Below are positions 34,921 to 43,452 of a stretch of 64,000 bases of DNA, piece after piece (position 1 is the stretch's first letter; each line of letters opens with the position of its first letter). The notes beneath the pieces are model-generated. The model was not told the DNA's origin. It was given only the letters and a program-made list of their open reading frames with translations, and did not search any database. Source of the DNA: Paenibacillus sp. DMB20. Lineage in GTDB: Bacteria; Bacillota; Bacilli; Paenibacillales; Paenibacillaceae. Location: positions 1 through 64,000 of the forward strand of contig NZ_LAZU01000054.1 of the NCBI RefSeq assembly GCF_000987955.1. The letters run 5' to 3'. The translations under genes were made by a program, and so were the position numbers.

Positions 34921-36009
34921 ATGAAAAAAATTATTAAGTGGACGATAATCATCGCTGTGCTGGCGCTCGCGGGTTATTGGGGATACGGACAGATGAAACC
35001 GAAGGCACCTGCGGAGCCCGTGATGGAAGAGCCTCAGATCATCTCATTTCCCGTAACCGAGGAAACGATGGTTTCGACCGTGCAGGTCAAGGGCAAGTCC
35101 GAGTACGGGCGGGAAACCAATGTGTACGCGCCTTTTGAAGCAAAGGTTGAATCCTGGAACGTCCGAAACGGCCAGCAGATCAGGAAAGGGGACGTTCTCT
35201 TCAGCCTGGAGCAAAAGGCGATTCGCCAGCAGCTTCAACAGAAGGAAGCCGAGCTGCAAAAGAAGAAGCTGGAGCGGGAAATGAAGGAGTTTACGCTGAA
35301 CCAGGATCTGGACAATGCCTCGGTCGGAGCTACCGAAGCGGAGCGCCTTAAAGTGCTGGCTGACCAGGAAAACGCACGGCTAAGCAGTCAGCTGGAGGAG
35401 GTTAACAGCGATATCGAACGTCAGGTGATGGCTGACTTGCAAGATAAATTGAAAAAGTCTACGCACAGATCTCCGGATTCGGGTATTTTTCTGTTCGACA
35501 GCACGCAGCAGACGCAGCCGCAATCGGTGACGGCGAATCAATATATCGGCAAAATCGTCGATTTGAACTCCCTGCGCTTCGTGGCCCTTGTAGGGGAGAA
35601 TGACGTATTCAGCATTAAACCGGGCATGGCGGTCGAGGTGAAGCTGCCTTCCATCAAGGACCTGAAGCTGAAGGGAAAAGTGCTGGAAGTGGCCAAATTC
35701 GCCGAGACGATCGCCCAGGAGAAGCAAACGTCCCAGACGCCGCAGTTCAAGGTGATCATCTCGCTGCCTAAAAATGACCGCTTGATCGGCGGGCTGACGC
35801 TCACCGGCGACATCGTCACCAAACGAAAAGATAAGGCCGTCGTCGTTCCGAAGCTGGCCGTTATGACCGAAGAAGGAAATTCGTACGTCATGGTGGACAA
35901 GGGAGGCGGCCAAATCGAACGGCGGGACATCAAGACCGGGATGGAAACCCTGGACAAAATAGAAGTCGTGTCGGGACTGAAGGCCGGCGATACGGTGGTC
36001 CTTCAGTAA
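34921..36009 (+). CDS. HlyD/MacA-type membrane fusion protein
   Basis: Periplasmic-adaptor-like subunit of 362 residues, in Gram-positives acting on the outer face of the membrane with an ABC exporter (compare YknX). It has an N-terminal anchor (IIKWTIIIAVLALAGYWGYG), a biotinyl-lipoyl half (EAKVESWNVRNGQQIRKGDVLF), a charged coiled coil of about 80 residues (QQLQQKEAELQKKKLEREMK onward), and beta-barrel regions. It is the last gene of the four-gene operon and lies 36 bases after the permease. AAGGAAG precedes ATG 34921. Confidence 0.88.
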   Translation: MKKIIKWTIIIAVLALAGYWGYGQMKPKAPAEPVMEEPQIISFPVTEETMVSTVQVKGKSEYGRETNVYAPFEAKVESWNVRNGQQIRKGDVLFSLEQKAIRQQLQQKEAELQKKKLEREMKEFTLNQDLDNASVGATEAERLKVLADQENARLSSQLEEVNSDIERQVMADLQDKLKKSTHRSPDSGIFLFDSTQQTQPQSVTANQYIGKIVDLNSLRFVALVGENDVFSIKPGMAVEVKLPSIKDLKLKGKVLEVAKFAETIAQEKQTSQTPQFKVIISLPKNDRLIGGLTLTGDIVTKRKDKAVVVPKLAVMTEEGNSYVMVDKGGGQIERRDIKTGMETLDKIEVVSGLKAGDTVVLQ

Positions 36010-36032
36010 AAGCGGGTTTGTCTTTAATAGCA

Positions 36033-36074
36033 GCAGCGTTCTTCGCGGCGTCAGCCGGAAGGACGCTGTTTTTT
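36033..36074 (+). terminator. Rho-independent terminator of the exporter operon
   Basis: CAGCGTTCTTC pairs with GAAGGACGCTG (one G-T pair), then six T residues. Confidence 0.85.
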
Positions 36075-36197
36075 CAATATAAACGTTTCTTGAAGGACGT
36101 ATTGTTTACAATCGGCTAATATTTCTCGCGGGCGTGTTTCGATTTTTTTGACGAAAATATGGCAGAATATCCAGGCTTAAAAATGTAACCGCTTAAT

Positions 36198-36211
36198 CTA
36201 AAGCGCTTTCA
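36198..36211. promoter_or_regulatory. cre-like site upstream of the GNAT gene
   Basis: CTAAAGCGCTTTCA matches the catabolite-response element TGAAAGCGCTTTCA at 12 of 14 positions and its core AAAGCGCTTT is perfectly palindromic. It lies about 170 bases before the GNAT start. The rest of 36075-36376 holds a copy of the GGCTAATATTTCTCGC motif and no gene. Confidence 0.45.
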
Positions 36212-36376
36212 GAAGAAAACTCGTGAATTTGGGAGAAATATGTGGTTTAATGGACAAGAAAGCAGGATTTTCGCGTTTTTTGTAGTAATCATAATTGTTA
36301 GGTTTGCATCAACGGAATACTAAATTATTGTAAACCGCGTAAACCGTATCATGCTAACGAAAAGGGAGATTTTGAA

Positions 36377-36802
36377 ATGCATGTTCGTTCCTTTCAGTTG
36401 AGTGACTGTAACCAAGTTATCGAGCTATTACAGATTGCTTTGTCGGAAGAATGCTACGAAAATACGATGGAACCTTTCTCAAGGCAGCTTGCCTGGGATT
36501 CCGACCTGATCATGGTCGCGGAAGAAGACGGCGAAATCGTCGGTGCCCTGATCGGGACGATTGAGCGCAATCACGGGTGCTACTTCCGGATCGCGGTTCA
36601 TCCGGATTACCGCAGACGGGGAATCGGCAAGTCCCTTGTTGCCGCCATGGAACAAAGATTCCAATCGCGGAAAGTCAGCCGCATCCTTGTTGCGGGGGAC
36701 GAGCATAATGTTGCCGCCATGCCTTTATATGAAGCCATGGGATACGGTGCCAATAAAATCCTGACGTCATTTCAGAAGCTGAGCATTGTAGGTCAGCCGT
36801 AA
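36377..36802 (+). CDS. GNAT-family N-acetyltransferase
   Basis: Acetyl-CoA-dependent acetyltransferase of 141 residues. The acetyl-CoA-binding motif A is present as IAVHPDYRRRGIGKSLV (about residues 73-89) with the R/Q-X-X-G-X-G/A loop RRRGIG, and the C-terminal PLYEAMGYG closes the fold. The acceptor could be a protein N-terminus, a polyamine or a small amine; the sequence does not say. AAAAGGGAG precedes ATG 36377. It is a single gene ended by a hairpin at 36882, with a cre-like element upstream. Confidence 0.88.
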   Translation: MHVRSFQLSDCNQVIELLQIALSEECYENTMEPFSRQLAWDSDLIMVAEEDGEIVGALIGTIERNHGCYFRIAVHPDYRRRGIGKSLVAAMEQRFQSRKVSRILVAGDEHNVAAMPLYEAMGYGANKILTSFQKLSIVGQP

Positions 36803-36881
36803 TGGTCAGATCGGTTTAGCGATGTTCGGGTCGAAATTCCAAATGCCGCCGAACCGGGAAACGACATTTATTTCTATATGG

Positions 36882-36926
36882 AGCATATCTTTCGAACCGT
36901 TGCAAATGGGTGGAAGATATGCTTTT
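36882..36926 (+). terminator. Rho-independent terminator of the GNAT gene
   Basis: GCATATCTT pairs with AAGATATGC, then TTTTCT; the loop is 22 bases. Confidence 0.75.
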
Positions 36927-36992
36927 CTATTAATGTGCCTATTTATCCATCAGATGTAGGAAGGGCTATTTCGACAGTAAAGAAGGTGTAGC

Positions 36993-37595
36993 ATGGGACA
37001 AGCAGTACCTCCCGGTTCAGGCGGGAATGAAAAGGCTCCCGATTCCCAGGGAACAGCGGCCGGCAAGAACAGTTTTGCATCCGAGCTTTGGGATTGGGTG
37101 AAAACGATCGCCATTGCTTTTTGTATCATGGTGCTTCTGAATATGTTTGTTTTTAATCTGTCCATGGTTAAGGGCGAGTCGATGGAGCCGACGCTGGAAG
37201 CATCCGAGCGGCTGTTCATTAACAAAATCGTATACCGGTTCGCGGATCCGGACCACGGGGATGTAGTCGTGCTGAAAGATCCGAGCAACGGGCCCGACAA
37301 AAAGGATTTCCTGGTGAAAAGAATCATCGGGCTCCCCGGCGATACCGTTGAAGTGAAGGGACATACGCTGTATATAAACGGGAAGGCACAGGAGGAATCG
37401 TATACGGAAGTGCCGATCGAGGATCCCGATTTTGGCCCGGTTAAACTGGAGGAAGACCGGTACTTCGTGATGGGGGATAACCGCCATTTCCAGAAAAGCA
37501 AGGACAGCCGGAAGTTCGGAAGCGTCAAGAAATCGGATATTGTGGGAAGGGCGGAATTTATATTCTGGCCTTTATCGAAAATAAGAGGGTTGTAA
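36993..37595 (+). CDS. Signal peptidase I
   Basis: Membrane serine protease that removes signal peptides on the outer face of the membrane. Of 200 residues, the first 30 form a polar cytoplasmic tail, one membrane segment follows (VKTIAIAFCIMVLLNMFVF), then the catalytic domain. The catalytic Ser is in KGESMEPTL and the Lys in VKRIIGLPGD; GDNRHFQKSKDSR is the third family box. This matches SipS/SipT-type enzymes (Bacillus paralogues prevent a safe symbol). A ribosome site AAGAAGGTG precedes ATG 36993. Confidence 0.93.
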   Translation: MGQAVPPGSGGNEKAPDSQGTAAGKNSFASELWDWVKTIAIAFCIMVLLNMFVFNLSMVKGESMEPTLEASERLFINKIVYRFADPDHGDVVVLKDPSNGPDKKDFLVKRIIGLPGDTVEVKGHTLYINGKAQEESYTEVPIEDPDFGPVKLEEDRYFVMGDNRHFQKSKDSRKFGSVKKSDIVGRAEFIFWPLSKIRGL

Positions 37596-37645
37596 TCCCG
37601 GACTTAAAAGAGAGTTCGAACTACCCCTAAAAAGGAGGCGTGGAG

Positions 37646-39499
37646 ATGACTTCTAAACCGGGAGCTTATGCTCCTTCGCCTTCCGTTTGGGAGGAATTGA
37701 AGAAAGAGCTGAAGCAGGCTGCGCCCGGCATGGGCATAGACGATATAGGATTCGCTTCGGCGGACCCGTTCGTGTCGCTGAAATCGATTCTTCAAAATCA
37801 TCGGGACAAGGGGCATGAATCCGGGTTTGAGGAGCCGGATCTGGATAAAAGAACGACGCCCTCTCTTCCCGGGGCCACCCCATCGTCCATTATAGCGATC
37901 GCGGTTGCTTACCCATCTAAAATGAGCAATCCCCCGAAATCGGAGCCCGGCAAATACCGGGGCATCATGGCCCGGTCGGCCTGGGGAAGGGATTATCACC
38001 ATGTGCTGAGGGAAGCCATGGCCCGGCTTGAGGCATTTATCCGCGAACGCGTGCCCGATGCCGTGCTGGAGAGCATGGTGGACACCGGCGCCCTGGTGGA
38101 CCGGGCGGTGTCGGAACGCGCCGGAATCGGCTTCAGCGCCAAAAACTGCGCGATTATTTCTCCGAAGTTCGGCTCCTGGATTTACCTCGGCGAGATGGTG
38201 ACGAATATTCCCTTTCCGCCGGACTCCCCGGTGACGGAGGACTGCGGGGAATGCACCAAATGCATCGATGCTTGTCCGACAGGCGCTCTTGTAGGGCCCG
38301 GGCAGCTTAATGCCCAGCGGTGCATATCTTTCCTTACCCAGACCAAAGGGTTTCTGGAAGAAGGCGACATGCGCAAGATCGGAAACCGGCTGTACGGCTG
38401 CGATACGTGCCAAATCGTGTGCCCGAAAAACAAGGGACTCAACTGGACGCATCACGAGGAGCTGCAGCCCGATCCGGAAAAAGCGAAACCGCTCCTTCTT
38501 CCTATACTGGATATGAGCAACCGCGAATTCAAAGAAACGTTCGGCGATACTTCGGCGGCTTGGAGAGGGAGAAAACCGATTCAGCGCAATGCCGTTATCG
38601 CGCTCGGCAATTTTAAAGACGCTTCGGCGGTACCGAAGCTGAGCGAGGTACTGCTGAAAGATCCGCGTCCGGAGCTAAGGGGAACAGCCGCTTGGGCTCT
38701 GGGCCGCATTGGAGGCGAAGAAGCTTTGAACAACTTAGAAAAAAGCATGAAAACGGAACAGGATGATCAAGTACGTAACATGCTGCAGCAAGCCTTACGT
38801 CAATTGAAACCGGAGATTGCGGCTGAAGGCCCGGGACCGGCGGTGCCTGCCGGGTCAACGGAAAGCGTTGGCGGGGAAAGAGAAGCCGCTGCCGGAGGAA
38901 TGCTCCATTCGCAAGCCGCGGAGCAGTCGGCCTATACAGGGGCCGAACCTATGGGCACTCCGCCGGTGCCAACGGATGTTTTGTATTATGACGAGGTGCA
39001 TACGCCGATCGGGACGCTCACGGCGGTTATGTCGGACCTGGGCTTATGCCTTATTGAATTCGGCGCTTTTACGGTAAAAGAGGCCGTCCTGCAGCAGTGG
39101 TCCCGCACATGGGCCGGCAATGCCGGCTACGAGCGGAACGAGGGGCGGATGTCGGACGTCACCTCCCAGCTGAAACAATATTTTGAAGGAAGCCTAAAGG
39201 AATTCACCGTACCGCTGGATTTGCGCGGAACGCCTTTCCAGCTTCAGGTATGGGAAGCTCTCAAGGATATACCTTACGGGGAAATCCGTTCTTACAAAGA
39301 CATCGCCGAGGCGATAGGACGTCCTAAGGCGGTACGTGCCGTGGGCGGGGCAAACAACAAGAATCCGGTGCCGGTCATCGTCCCATGCCACCGGGTTTTG
39401 GGGGCGGACGGGACGCTGGTCGGTTACGGCGGCGGCCTGGAAATCAAAAAGACGCTCCTGGGCCTGGAAGGCTCCCTTCCGGAACGCAAGGGGCTCTGA
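37646..39499 (+). CDS. queG: Fusion of epoxyqueuosine reductase (QueG) and O6-methylguanine-DNA methyltransferase (Ogt)
   Basis: A 617-residue two-enzyme protein. The N-terminal half is QueG, which makes queuosine in tRNA with cobalamin and two Fe-S clusters: MVDTGALVDRAV with the catalytic Asp (about residue 145), cluster cysteines CGECTKCIDACPTGA (about 198) and CDTCQIVCP (about 252), then HEAT-like repeats (RNAVIALGNF, RGTAAWALGRIGG, about 312-388). A low-complexity linker of about 55 residues follows, and from about 445 to the end is Ogt with the alkyl-accepting Cys in VIVPCHRVLG. Each half has full family length. ATG 37646 follows AAAGGAGG by 7 bases. No stop or start codon for a separate ogt is apparent. 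Confidence 0.9.
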   Translation: MTSKPGAYAPSPSVWEELKKELKQAAPGMGIDDIGFASADPFVSLKSILQNHRDKGHESGFEEPDLDKRTTPSLPGATPSSIIAIAVAYPSKMSNPPKSEPGKYRGIMARSAWGRDYHHVLREAMARLEAFIRERVPDAVLESMVDTGALVDRAVSERAGIGFSAKNCAIISPKFGSWIYLGEMVTNIPFPPDSPVTEDCGECTKCIDACPTGALVGPGQLNAQRCISFLTQTKGFLEEGDMRKIGNRLYGCDTCQIVCPKNKGLNWTHHEELQPDPEKAKPLLLPILDMSNREFKETFGDTSAAWRGRKPIQRNAVIALGNFKDASAVPKLSEVLLKDPRPELRGTAAWALGRIGGEEALNNLEKSMKTEQDDQVRNMLQQALRQLKPEIAAEGPGPAVPAGSTESVGGEREAAAGGMLHSQAAEQSAYTGAEPMGTPPVPTDVLYYDEVHTPIGTLTAVMSDLGLCLIEFGAFTVKEAVLQQWSRTWAGNAGYERNEGRMSDVTSQLKQYFEGSLKEFTVPLDLRGTPFQLQVWEALKDIPYGEIRSYKDIAEAIGRPKAVRAVGGANNKNPVPVIVPCHRVLGADGTLVGYGGGLEIKKTLLGLEGSLPERKGL

Positions 39500-39648
39500 T
39501 CGGCTGGGAATTGTCGAACGCGGCCTGTCTATTATGAAATACGGGGACATGAAGTTTTCGTATTTGCCGTCCCGAAAGCGACATGCTATGATAGGTTCGT
39601 ATATGCGCCATTAAATGGTAAATATTAGTAGGATAAGGTGGTCAAGTC

Positions 39649-39883
39649 ATGAATGTTGTCATTCCGATTATCACGTTGATCGTGGGTCTGGCCGGCGGCT
39701 TTTTTTATCGGCGTATTTTATCTCCGGAAGCAGCTGGAGAAGATGCAGAACGATCCGCAAATGCTGCAGAAAATGGCTAAGCAAATGGGCTACAATCTGA
39801 ACGGCAAGCAGATGCAGCGCGCACAGCAAATGATGAAGAATCAGCCGGTGCCGGGCAAAGGACAAGCGCGCAAGCGTAAATAA
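39649..39883 (+). CDS. YneF-family (UPF0154) small membrane protein, frame-interrupted
   Basis: Small protein of about 77 residues with one N-terminal membrane segment (VVIPIITLIVGLAGGFF) and a basic cytoplasmic tail (QLEKMQNDPQMLQKMAKQMG ... GQARKRK), as in Bacillus YneF. A run of seven T (39700-39706) breaks the frame; six T give GGFFIGVFYLRKQLEK and restore the family sequence to TAA 39881-39883. This is the only insertion among the eleven frame breaks. ATG 39649 follows AAGGTGG. Function unknown. Confidence 0.75.
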
Positions 39884-40004
39884 ATGGAATGAATATGGAA
39901 GACGGCCGCAGGCTGTTAAACGCGATCTGTCTTGCATGGTAGAATATCGTCCTTGAAAGGAGGACGATGAAAGCTGCTTGTACTTGGAAAGGGGGACATT
40001 TATC

Positions 40005-40597
40005 GTGGCAGGAGTAAAAGATTATGTGAACAACAAAGTCGGGGAGCACCGTCAGCAAATCGAGTACCACGTGGAGCAAATCCTGAAACTGATCGGTGAA
40101 GATCCCGAACGTGAAGGCTTGCTTGAAACGCCTGCCCGCGTGACACGGATGTATGAAGAGATTTTTGCCGGTTACGAGGTCGATCCCCGCGACGTGCTTG
40201 GCGTCACGTTTGATGAGCAGCATGAGGAATTGGTCATTGTAAAGGACATTGTGTACTACAGCCAATGCGAACACCATATGGCGCCGTTTTTCGGCAAAGT
40301 GCATATCGCTATGTGCCGAGCGGCAAAATCGCCGGTTTAAGCAAACTGGCACGGCTTGTCGAGGCGGTTACCCGCCGTCTGCAGGTGCAGGAGCGCATTA
40401 CGTCCCAGATCGCCGACATTATGATGGAAGTGCTTCAGCCGCAGGGCGTCATGGTCGTTGTGGAAGGCGAGCACTTGTGCATGTGCGCGCGCGGCGTCAA
40501 GAAGCCGGGCAGCAAAACGGTTACATCCGGCGTACGGGGGACGTTCCAAAGCGATGCCGCCCAGCGGGCCGAGTTCATGTCTCTGATCAAAAACTAA
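40005..40597 (+). CDS. folE: GTP cyclohydrolase I, frame-interrupted
   Basis: First enzyme of folate biosynthesis, converting GTP to dihydroneopterin triphosphate; homodecamer with zinc. The first frame includes LIGEDPEREGLLETPARVTRMYEE and the zinc/active-site stretch QCEHHMAPFFGKVHIA; the second, from about 40310, gives YVPSGKIAGLSKLARLVEA, QERITSQIA, GEHLCMCARGV with the last zinc Cys, and the C-terminus. One extra T in GCTATG restores VHIAYVPSGKIAG. GTG 40005 is chosen, 9 bases after GAAAGGGGG. The repaired length is about 197 residues, normal for bacterial FolE. Confidence 0.93.
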
Positions 40598-40628
40598 AAC
40601 CGCTCTTTACCGGAGAGTGCAGGATAGA

Positions 40629-40660
40629 GAAGGCTCCGCCGTTTATGGCGGAGCCTTCTT
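40629..40660 (+). terminator. Rho-independent terminator between folE and the convergent sod gene
   Basis: AAGGCTCCGCC pairs perfectly with GGCGGAGCCTT across GTTTAT; flanks are A- and T-rich on both sides. Confidence 0.85.
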
Positions 40661-40718
40661 AAGTATCTTCCTTAAGCATGGAGAACTCAAATATCGGCGA
40701 AGATGGGCCTTGGGTGAT

Positions 40719-41897
40719 TTAGAAAGGCTGCCATTGAAGCTTTTTTGCCTGGCGGAACCTTTCCTCCGCCTCCGGCCAGTAAACCACATTCCACCAATCG
40801 TTGATATACGCCTTGCGGTTGTTCTGATGCTTGAGGTAGTAGGAGTGTTCCCAAACGTCAAGAGGCAGCAGCGGGACGACATCCCACTGGGAAAGGTTCT
40901 GGTGTTTTTCCGCCTGAAGGATTTCCAGCCGATGGCTGCGCGGGCTCCAGACGAGAATCGCCCAACCTCCGCCTTCAACCTTGTCGGCCGCCTCGGAAAA
41001 GTGTTTTTTAAACCGGTCGAAGCTGCCGAAATCCTTTTTGATCTGCTGGGCCAGCTCGCCTTTGGGGGCTCCTCCGCCCTTCGGATTCATGGTATTCCAA
41101 AACAGGGTGTGAAGATAATGGCCGGCGCCGTGAAACGCCAGCTCCCGCTCCCAATGTTTGACCAATTCGAAATTGCCGGTCTTTCGGGCTTCCTCCAGCT
41201 TGAGTTCCGCTTTATTGAGGCCGTCCACATAGCTTTGATGATGCTTGTCATGGTGAATCCGCATCGTCATTTCATCAATATGGGGCTGAAGGGCATTGTA
41301 GGGATAGGGGAGCGGGGGAAGGCGATGTCCGCCGATCGGAACGGCCTGCTCCATGGGCGCGGGAGATACGCCCTGAATGACCGCCTCGGTCTCCTCCGCC
41401 TGAAACGGATGAACGGCAGGTTCTCGGGGTGGAGGCGCGCCCTGCTCCGTCCGTTCCATCATGCGCTGCAGCGCGCCCGGTTGGCTAAGTTCCTTCAGGA
41501 CAACGATAAAATATTCGGATTCCCGGATGATATGCAGTAGGACCGTATCGGCGAGAGGGACCTGCTTTACGGCAGGACTGTTGTCTTTCATCATGTACAG
41601 CTGGCGCATGAATTCTTCGGATTGCTGAATGGAAACCCGAAGCAGCATTTCAATTTGTTGAACAAGCTGGGACGGCAGCGGTCCGGAAGAGGACAGGGTG
41701 TGGCGGAGCAGCTGATCCGCCGCTTTTTCCGTTTCTTCGAACACGACCGCCCAATCGTCGAGCAGCCTGACGTATGCGGGTTCCAGTCCGGGGACGATCG
41801 CTTTGATGACCTCTGTATGCTCCATCTCCTGATGTTTCCAGAAGCGGATTTCCTCCAAAATTCTGGCTGGGAGCTTTGACCCGTAGATATACAGCAT
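40719..41897 (-). CDS. DUF2935 - Fe/Mn superoxide dismutase fusion
   Basis: A 392-residue protein whose C-terminal part (about 190-392) is a complete Fe/Mn superoxide dismutase: HRLPPLPYPYNALQPHID, ligand His in MRIHHDKHHQSYV, HYLHTLFWNTMNPKGGG, and DVWEHSYYLKHQNNR. The N-terminal 150 residues (ILEEIRFWKHQEMEHTEVI ...) are helical and resemble the ferritin-like DUF2935 domain, with H/E residues that could bind metal; about 45 residues of P/E-rich linker separate the two. No signal peptide. It differs from the compact SodA at 29220. A ribosome site AGGAGG precedes ATG 41897. Confidence 0.87.
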   Translation of the reverse strand: MLYIYGSKLPARILEEIRFWKHQEMEHTEVIKAIVPGLEPAYVRLLDDWAVVFEETEKAADQLLRHTLSSSGPLPSQLVQQIEMLLRVSIQQSEEFMRQLYMMKDNSPAVKQVPLADTVLLHIIRESEYFIVVLKELSQPGALQRMMERTEQGAPPPREPAVHPFQAEETEAVIQGVSPAPMEQAVPIGGHRLPPLPYPYNALQPHIDEMTMRIHHDKHHQSYVDGLNKAELKLEEARKTGNFELVKHWERELAFHGAGHYLHTLFWNTMNPKGGGAPKGELAQQIKKDFGSFDRFKKHFSEAADKVEGGGWAILVWSPRSHRLEILQAEKHQNLSQWDVVPLLPLDVWEHSYYLKHQNNRKAYINDWWNVVYWPEAEERFRQAKKLQWQPF

Positions 41898-41975
41898 TCC
41901 TTGATTCCTCCTGTCACATTCGTTCTCTATGAAACTATATTCGTTGGCCGGCCTGTATTATGAGAGGAAAATACG

Positions 41976-42020
41976 AAAAAAAGGCATCTTGGAATCGTAA
42001 GGATTCCAAGATGCCTTTTT
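41976..42020. terminator. Strong bidirectional terminator-like hairpin
   Basis: AAAAAGGCATCTTGGAATC pairs perfectly with GATTCCAAGATGCCTTTTT. It lies upstream of the SOD gene and just before a 100-bp repeat element; on the minus strand it can terminate the hydrolase gene. Confidence 0.8.
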
Positions 42021-42030
42021 GAAGATATAA

Positions 42031-42130
42031 GAAAGTATAAGCTTCGAAAGACGCGGCTTCCTTATATCGCTAGAAAAATTCCCGCTAAATGCGGTCTGTC
42101 TTCAGAGAAAGTACGTCGATAGACGTTTTT
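42031..42130. repeat. 100-bp repeated element, copy A
   Basis: The sequence from GAAAGTATAAGCTTCG to TAGACGTTTTT recurs at 58851-58950 with about seven differences, mostly in the middle. It ends in a small hairpin (ACGTC-GATA-GACGT) followed by T residues. No coding frame. Both copies are next to terminators at operon ends. Confidence 0.85.
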
Positions 42131-42161
42131 CTTATTTGAGCCGAGCTCCCCGATTAGAGCC

Positions 42162-43163
42162 TTATTGCGGCTGCGGCCCTTCCGGCGGCGGAAGTTTCCC
42201 GAGGAACGTCGACACCCGGCGCAGGTATTCTCGGGGATGCTCGCGGAATATCAGTTCATGCCGCGAGCCTTCCACGATCCATGAATCGGAGTCGGGATGC
42301 GTCTGGTTGCCGGCTATTTTCTCGGCTATCCCGTAGGGGGCTTTATCGTCCTTTGTGCCGTGGATGAACAGGGTTGGGAAGGGATAGTCATGTTTCTTCA
42401 CTTCCGTATACGGGATCTGATCCAAGCTCGTGCCGTTCAGCACAGGGAACAAAAGCTCCAATATTTCCAGGGAAGGATGCCGCGGCAGATCGATCTGATT
42501 CTTAATGTTATGGTACAGCGTGTCCGGCTCCAGAAGGAACATGCTGTCCAGGATCATCGCATCGACATCTTGGGTTTCGAGACCGGCCTGCAGGGCGGTA
42601 CCGGCCCCCATCGAGAAGCCCCAGACGACGATCTGCTTGGCCCCGCGCTGTTTGGCTAACTGTATGGCACCCAGCAGCTGGCGTTTCTCCTCCTTGCCCC
42701 CGGTGGCAACCTCCTTGCTGGTTTGCGAGGCAAAGCCGTAATCAAACATCAGTACATTAAAGTTCATGTTGTGCGCATAGTGGGCGAGGTCGTACATCGG
42801 AATCCAGGTTTCCTCGCGGTTCGCCCCGTATCCGTGGCTTAATACGATGGTTCTTGCCGAGCTGCCTGAAGGAATGTACCAGCCTTCAATCGTCTGTTTT
42901 CCGTCAGCGGAAGGAAAGAGCACGCTTTCGTATTCCATATCCTTTGCCAGCTTGGGGTTGGAGTACAGCGGCGCGACGGTCGGGTTGGAAAGAACCCAGG
43001 CGATATAGCCATGCAGGGCAATAAAGCAAAAAATGAGAAAAAAGACCACGGACAACAGCAGTGCCAACAAAATATGCTTAAGCCGGATCATGCGGGTAGA
43101 GAGTTTGGCCGGCGTATCGTTTATTTGGGAGAGTGGGGCGTTACTACCAGTGATCATGCTCAT
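42162..43163 (-). CDS. Membrane-anchored alpha/beta hydrolase
   Basis: A 333-residue hydrolase with one N-terminal membrane segment (LKHILLALLLSVVFFLIFCFIAL) and an extracytoplasmic or membrane-facing catalytic domain. The nucleophile elbow is VWGFSMGAGTAL, the oxyanion region VLSHGYGANREE, and FIHGTKDDKAP and GSRHELIF supply likely Asp and His. This is the YfhR/BAAT-like peptidase-S9-related group; the substrate is unknown. ATG 43163 follows AAGGAGGGG. Single gene divergent from the IclR regulator. Confidence 0.87.
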   Translation of the reverse strand: MSMITGSNAPLSQINDTPAKLSTRMIRLKHILLALLLSVVFFLIFCFIALHGYIAWVLSNPTVAPLYSNPKLAKDMEYESVLFPSADGKQTIEGWYIPSGSSARTIVLSHGYGANREETWIPMYDLAHYAHNMNFNVLMFDYGFASQTSKEVATGGKEEKRQLLGAIQLAKQRGAKQIVVWGFSMGAGTALQAGLETQDVDAMILDSMFLLEPDTLYHNIKNQIDLPRHPSLEILELLFPVLNGTSLDQIPYTEVKKHDYPFPTLFIHGTKDDKAPYGIAEKIAGNQTHPDSDSWIVEGSRHELIFREHPREYLRRVSTFLGKLPPPEGPQPQ

Positions 43164-43374
43164 GTGTGGCCCCTCCTTACCATTAGTTCTTTCATTAAAA
43201 TGAAAATTTAAAAATTATATTATATCGTATGCCGGGATAAAGCCAAAGTCAATGTATATTGGAAGATTGTAAGATAATTTTAAAGAAAAAACGATACCTG
43301 CTGGGCATTAGAAGAAAGCCGGACCTGCCTGATCAAAAGTTTTCCTTCGATAATCATTAAAAACAGGAAATCAG

Positions 43375-43433
43375 TTTACTTCCGTTCCTTTTTTGTCTTA
43401 TAATTCTTGTAACCAGGTTTCATGTAATGAAAC
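43375..43433 (+). promoter_or_regulatory. Promoter and palindromic operator of the iclR gene
   Basis: TTTACT (43375-43380), 18-base spacer, TATAAT (43399-43404). Just downstream lies the perfect 17-bp palindrome GTTTCAT-GTA-ATGAAAC (43417-43433), 20 bases before the start codon. The position fits negative autoregulation. The same arms with the same 5-base centre occur in front of the aconitase gene. Confidence 0.65.
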
Positions 43434-43452
43434 ACGAGAGGAGCAGGTCGGG

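Noticed and set aside
37640..39499. queG-ogt fusion as a product of a frame error
   Set aside because: Both halves and the linker are in one open frame without a stop, and codon choice is continuous, so no indel needs to be assumed; still worth a read-level check.
40617..41540. 307-codon plus-strand frame opposite the DUF2935-SOD gene
   Set aside because: Antisense of a clear superoxide dismutase; its product has no family character.
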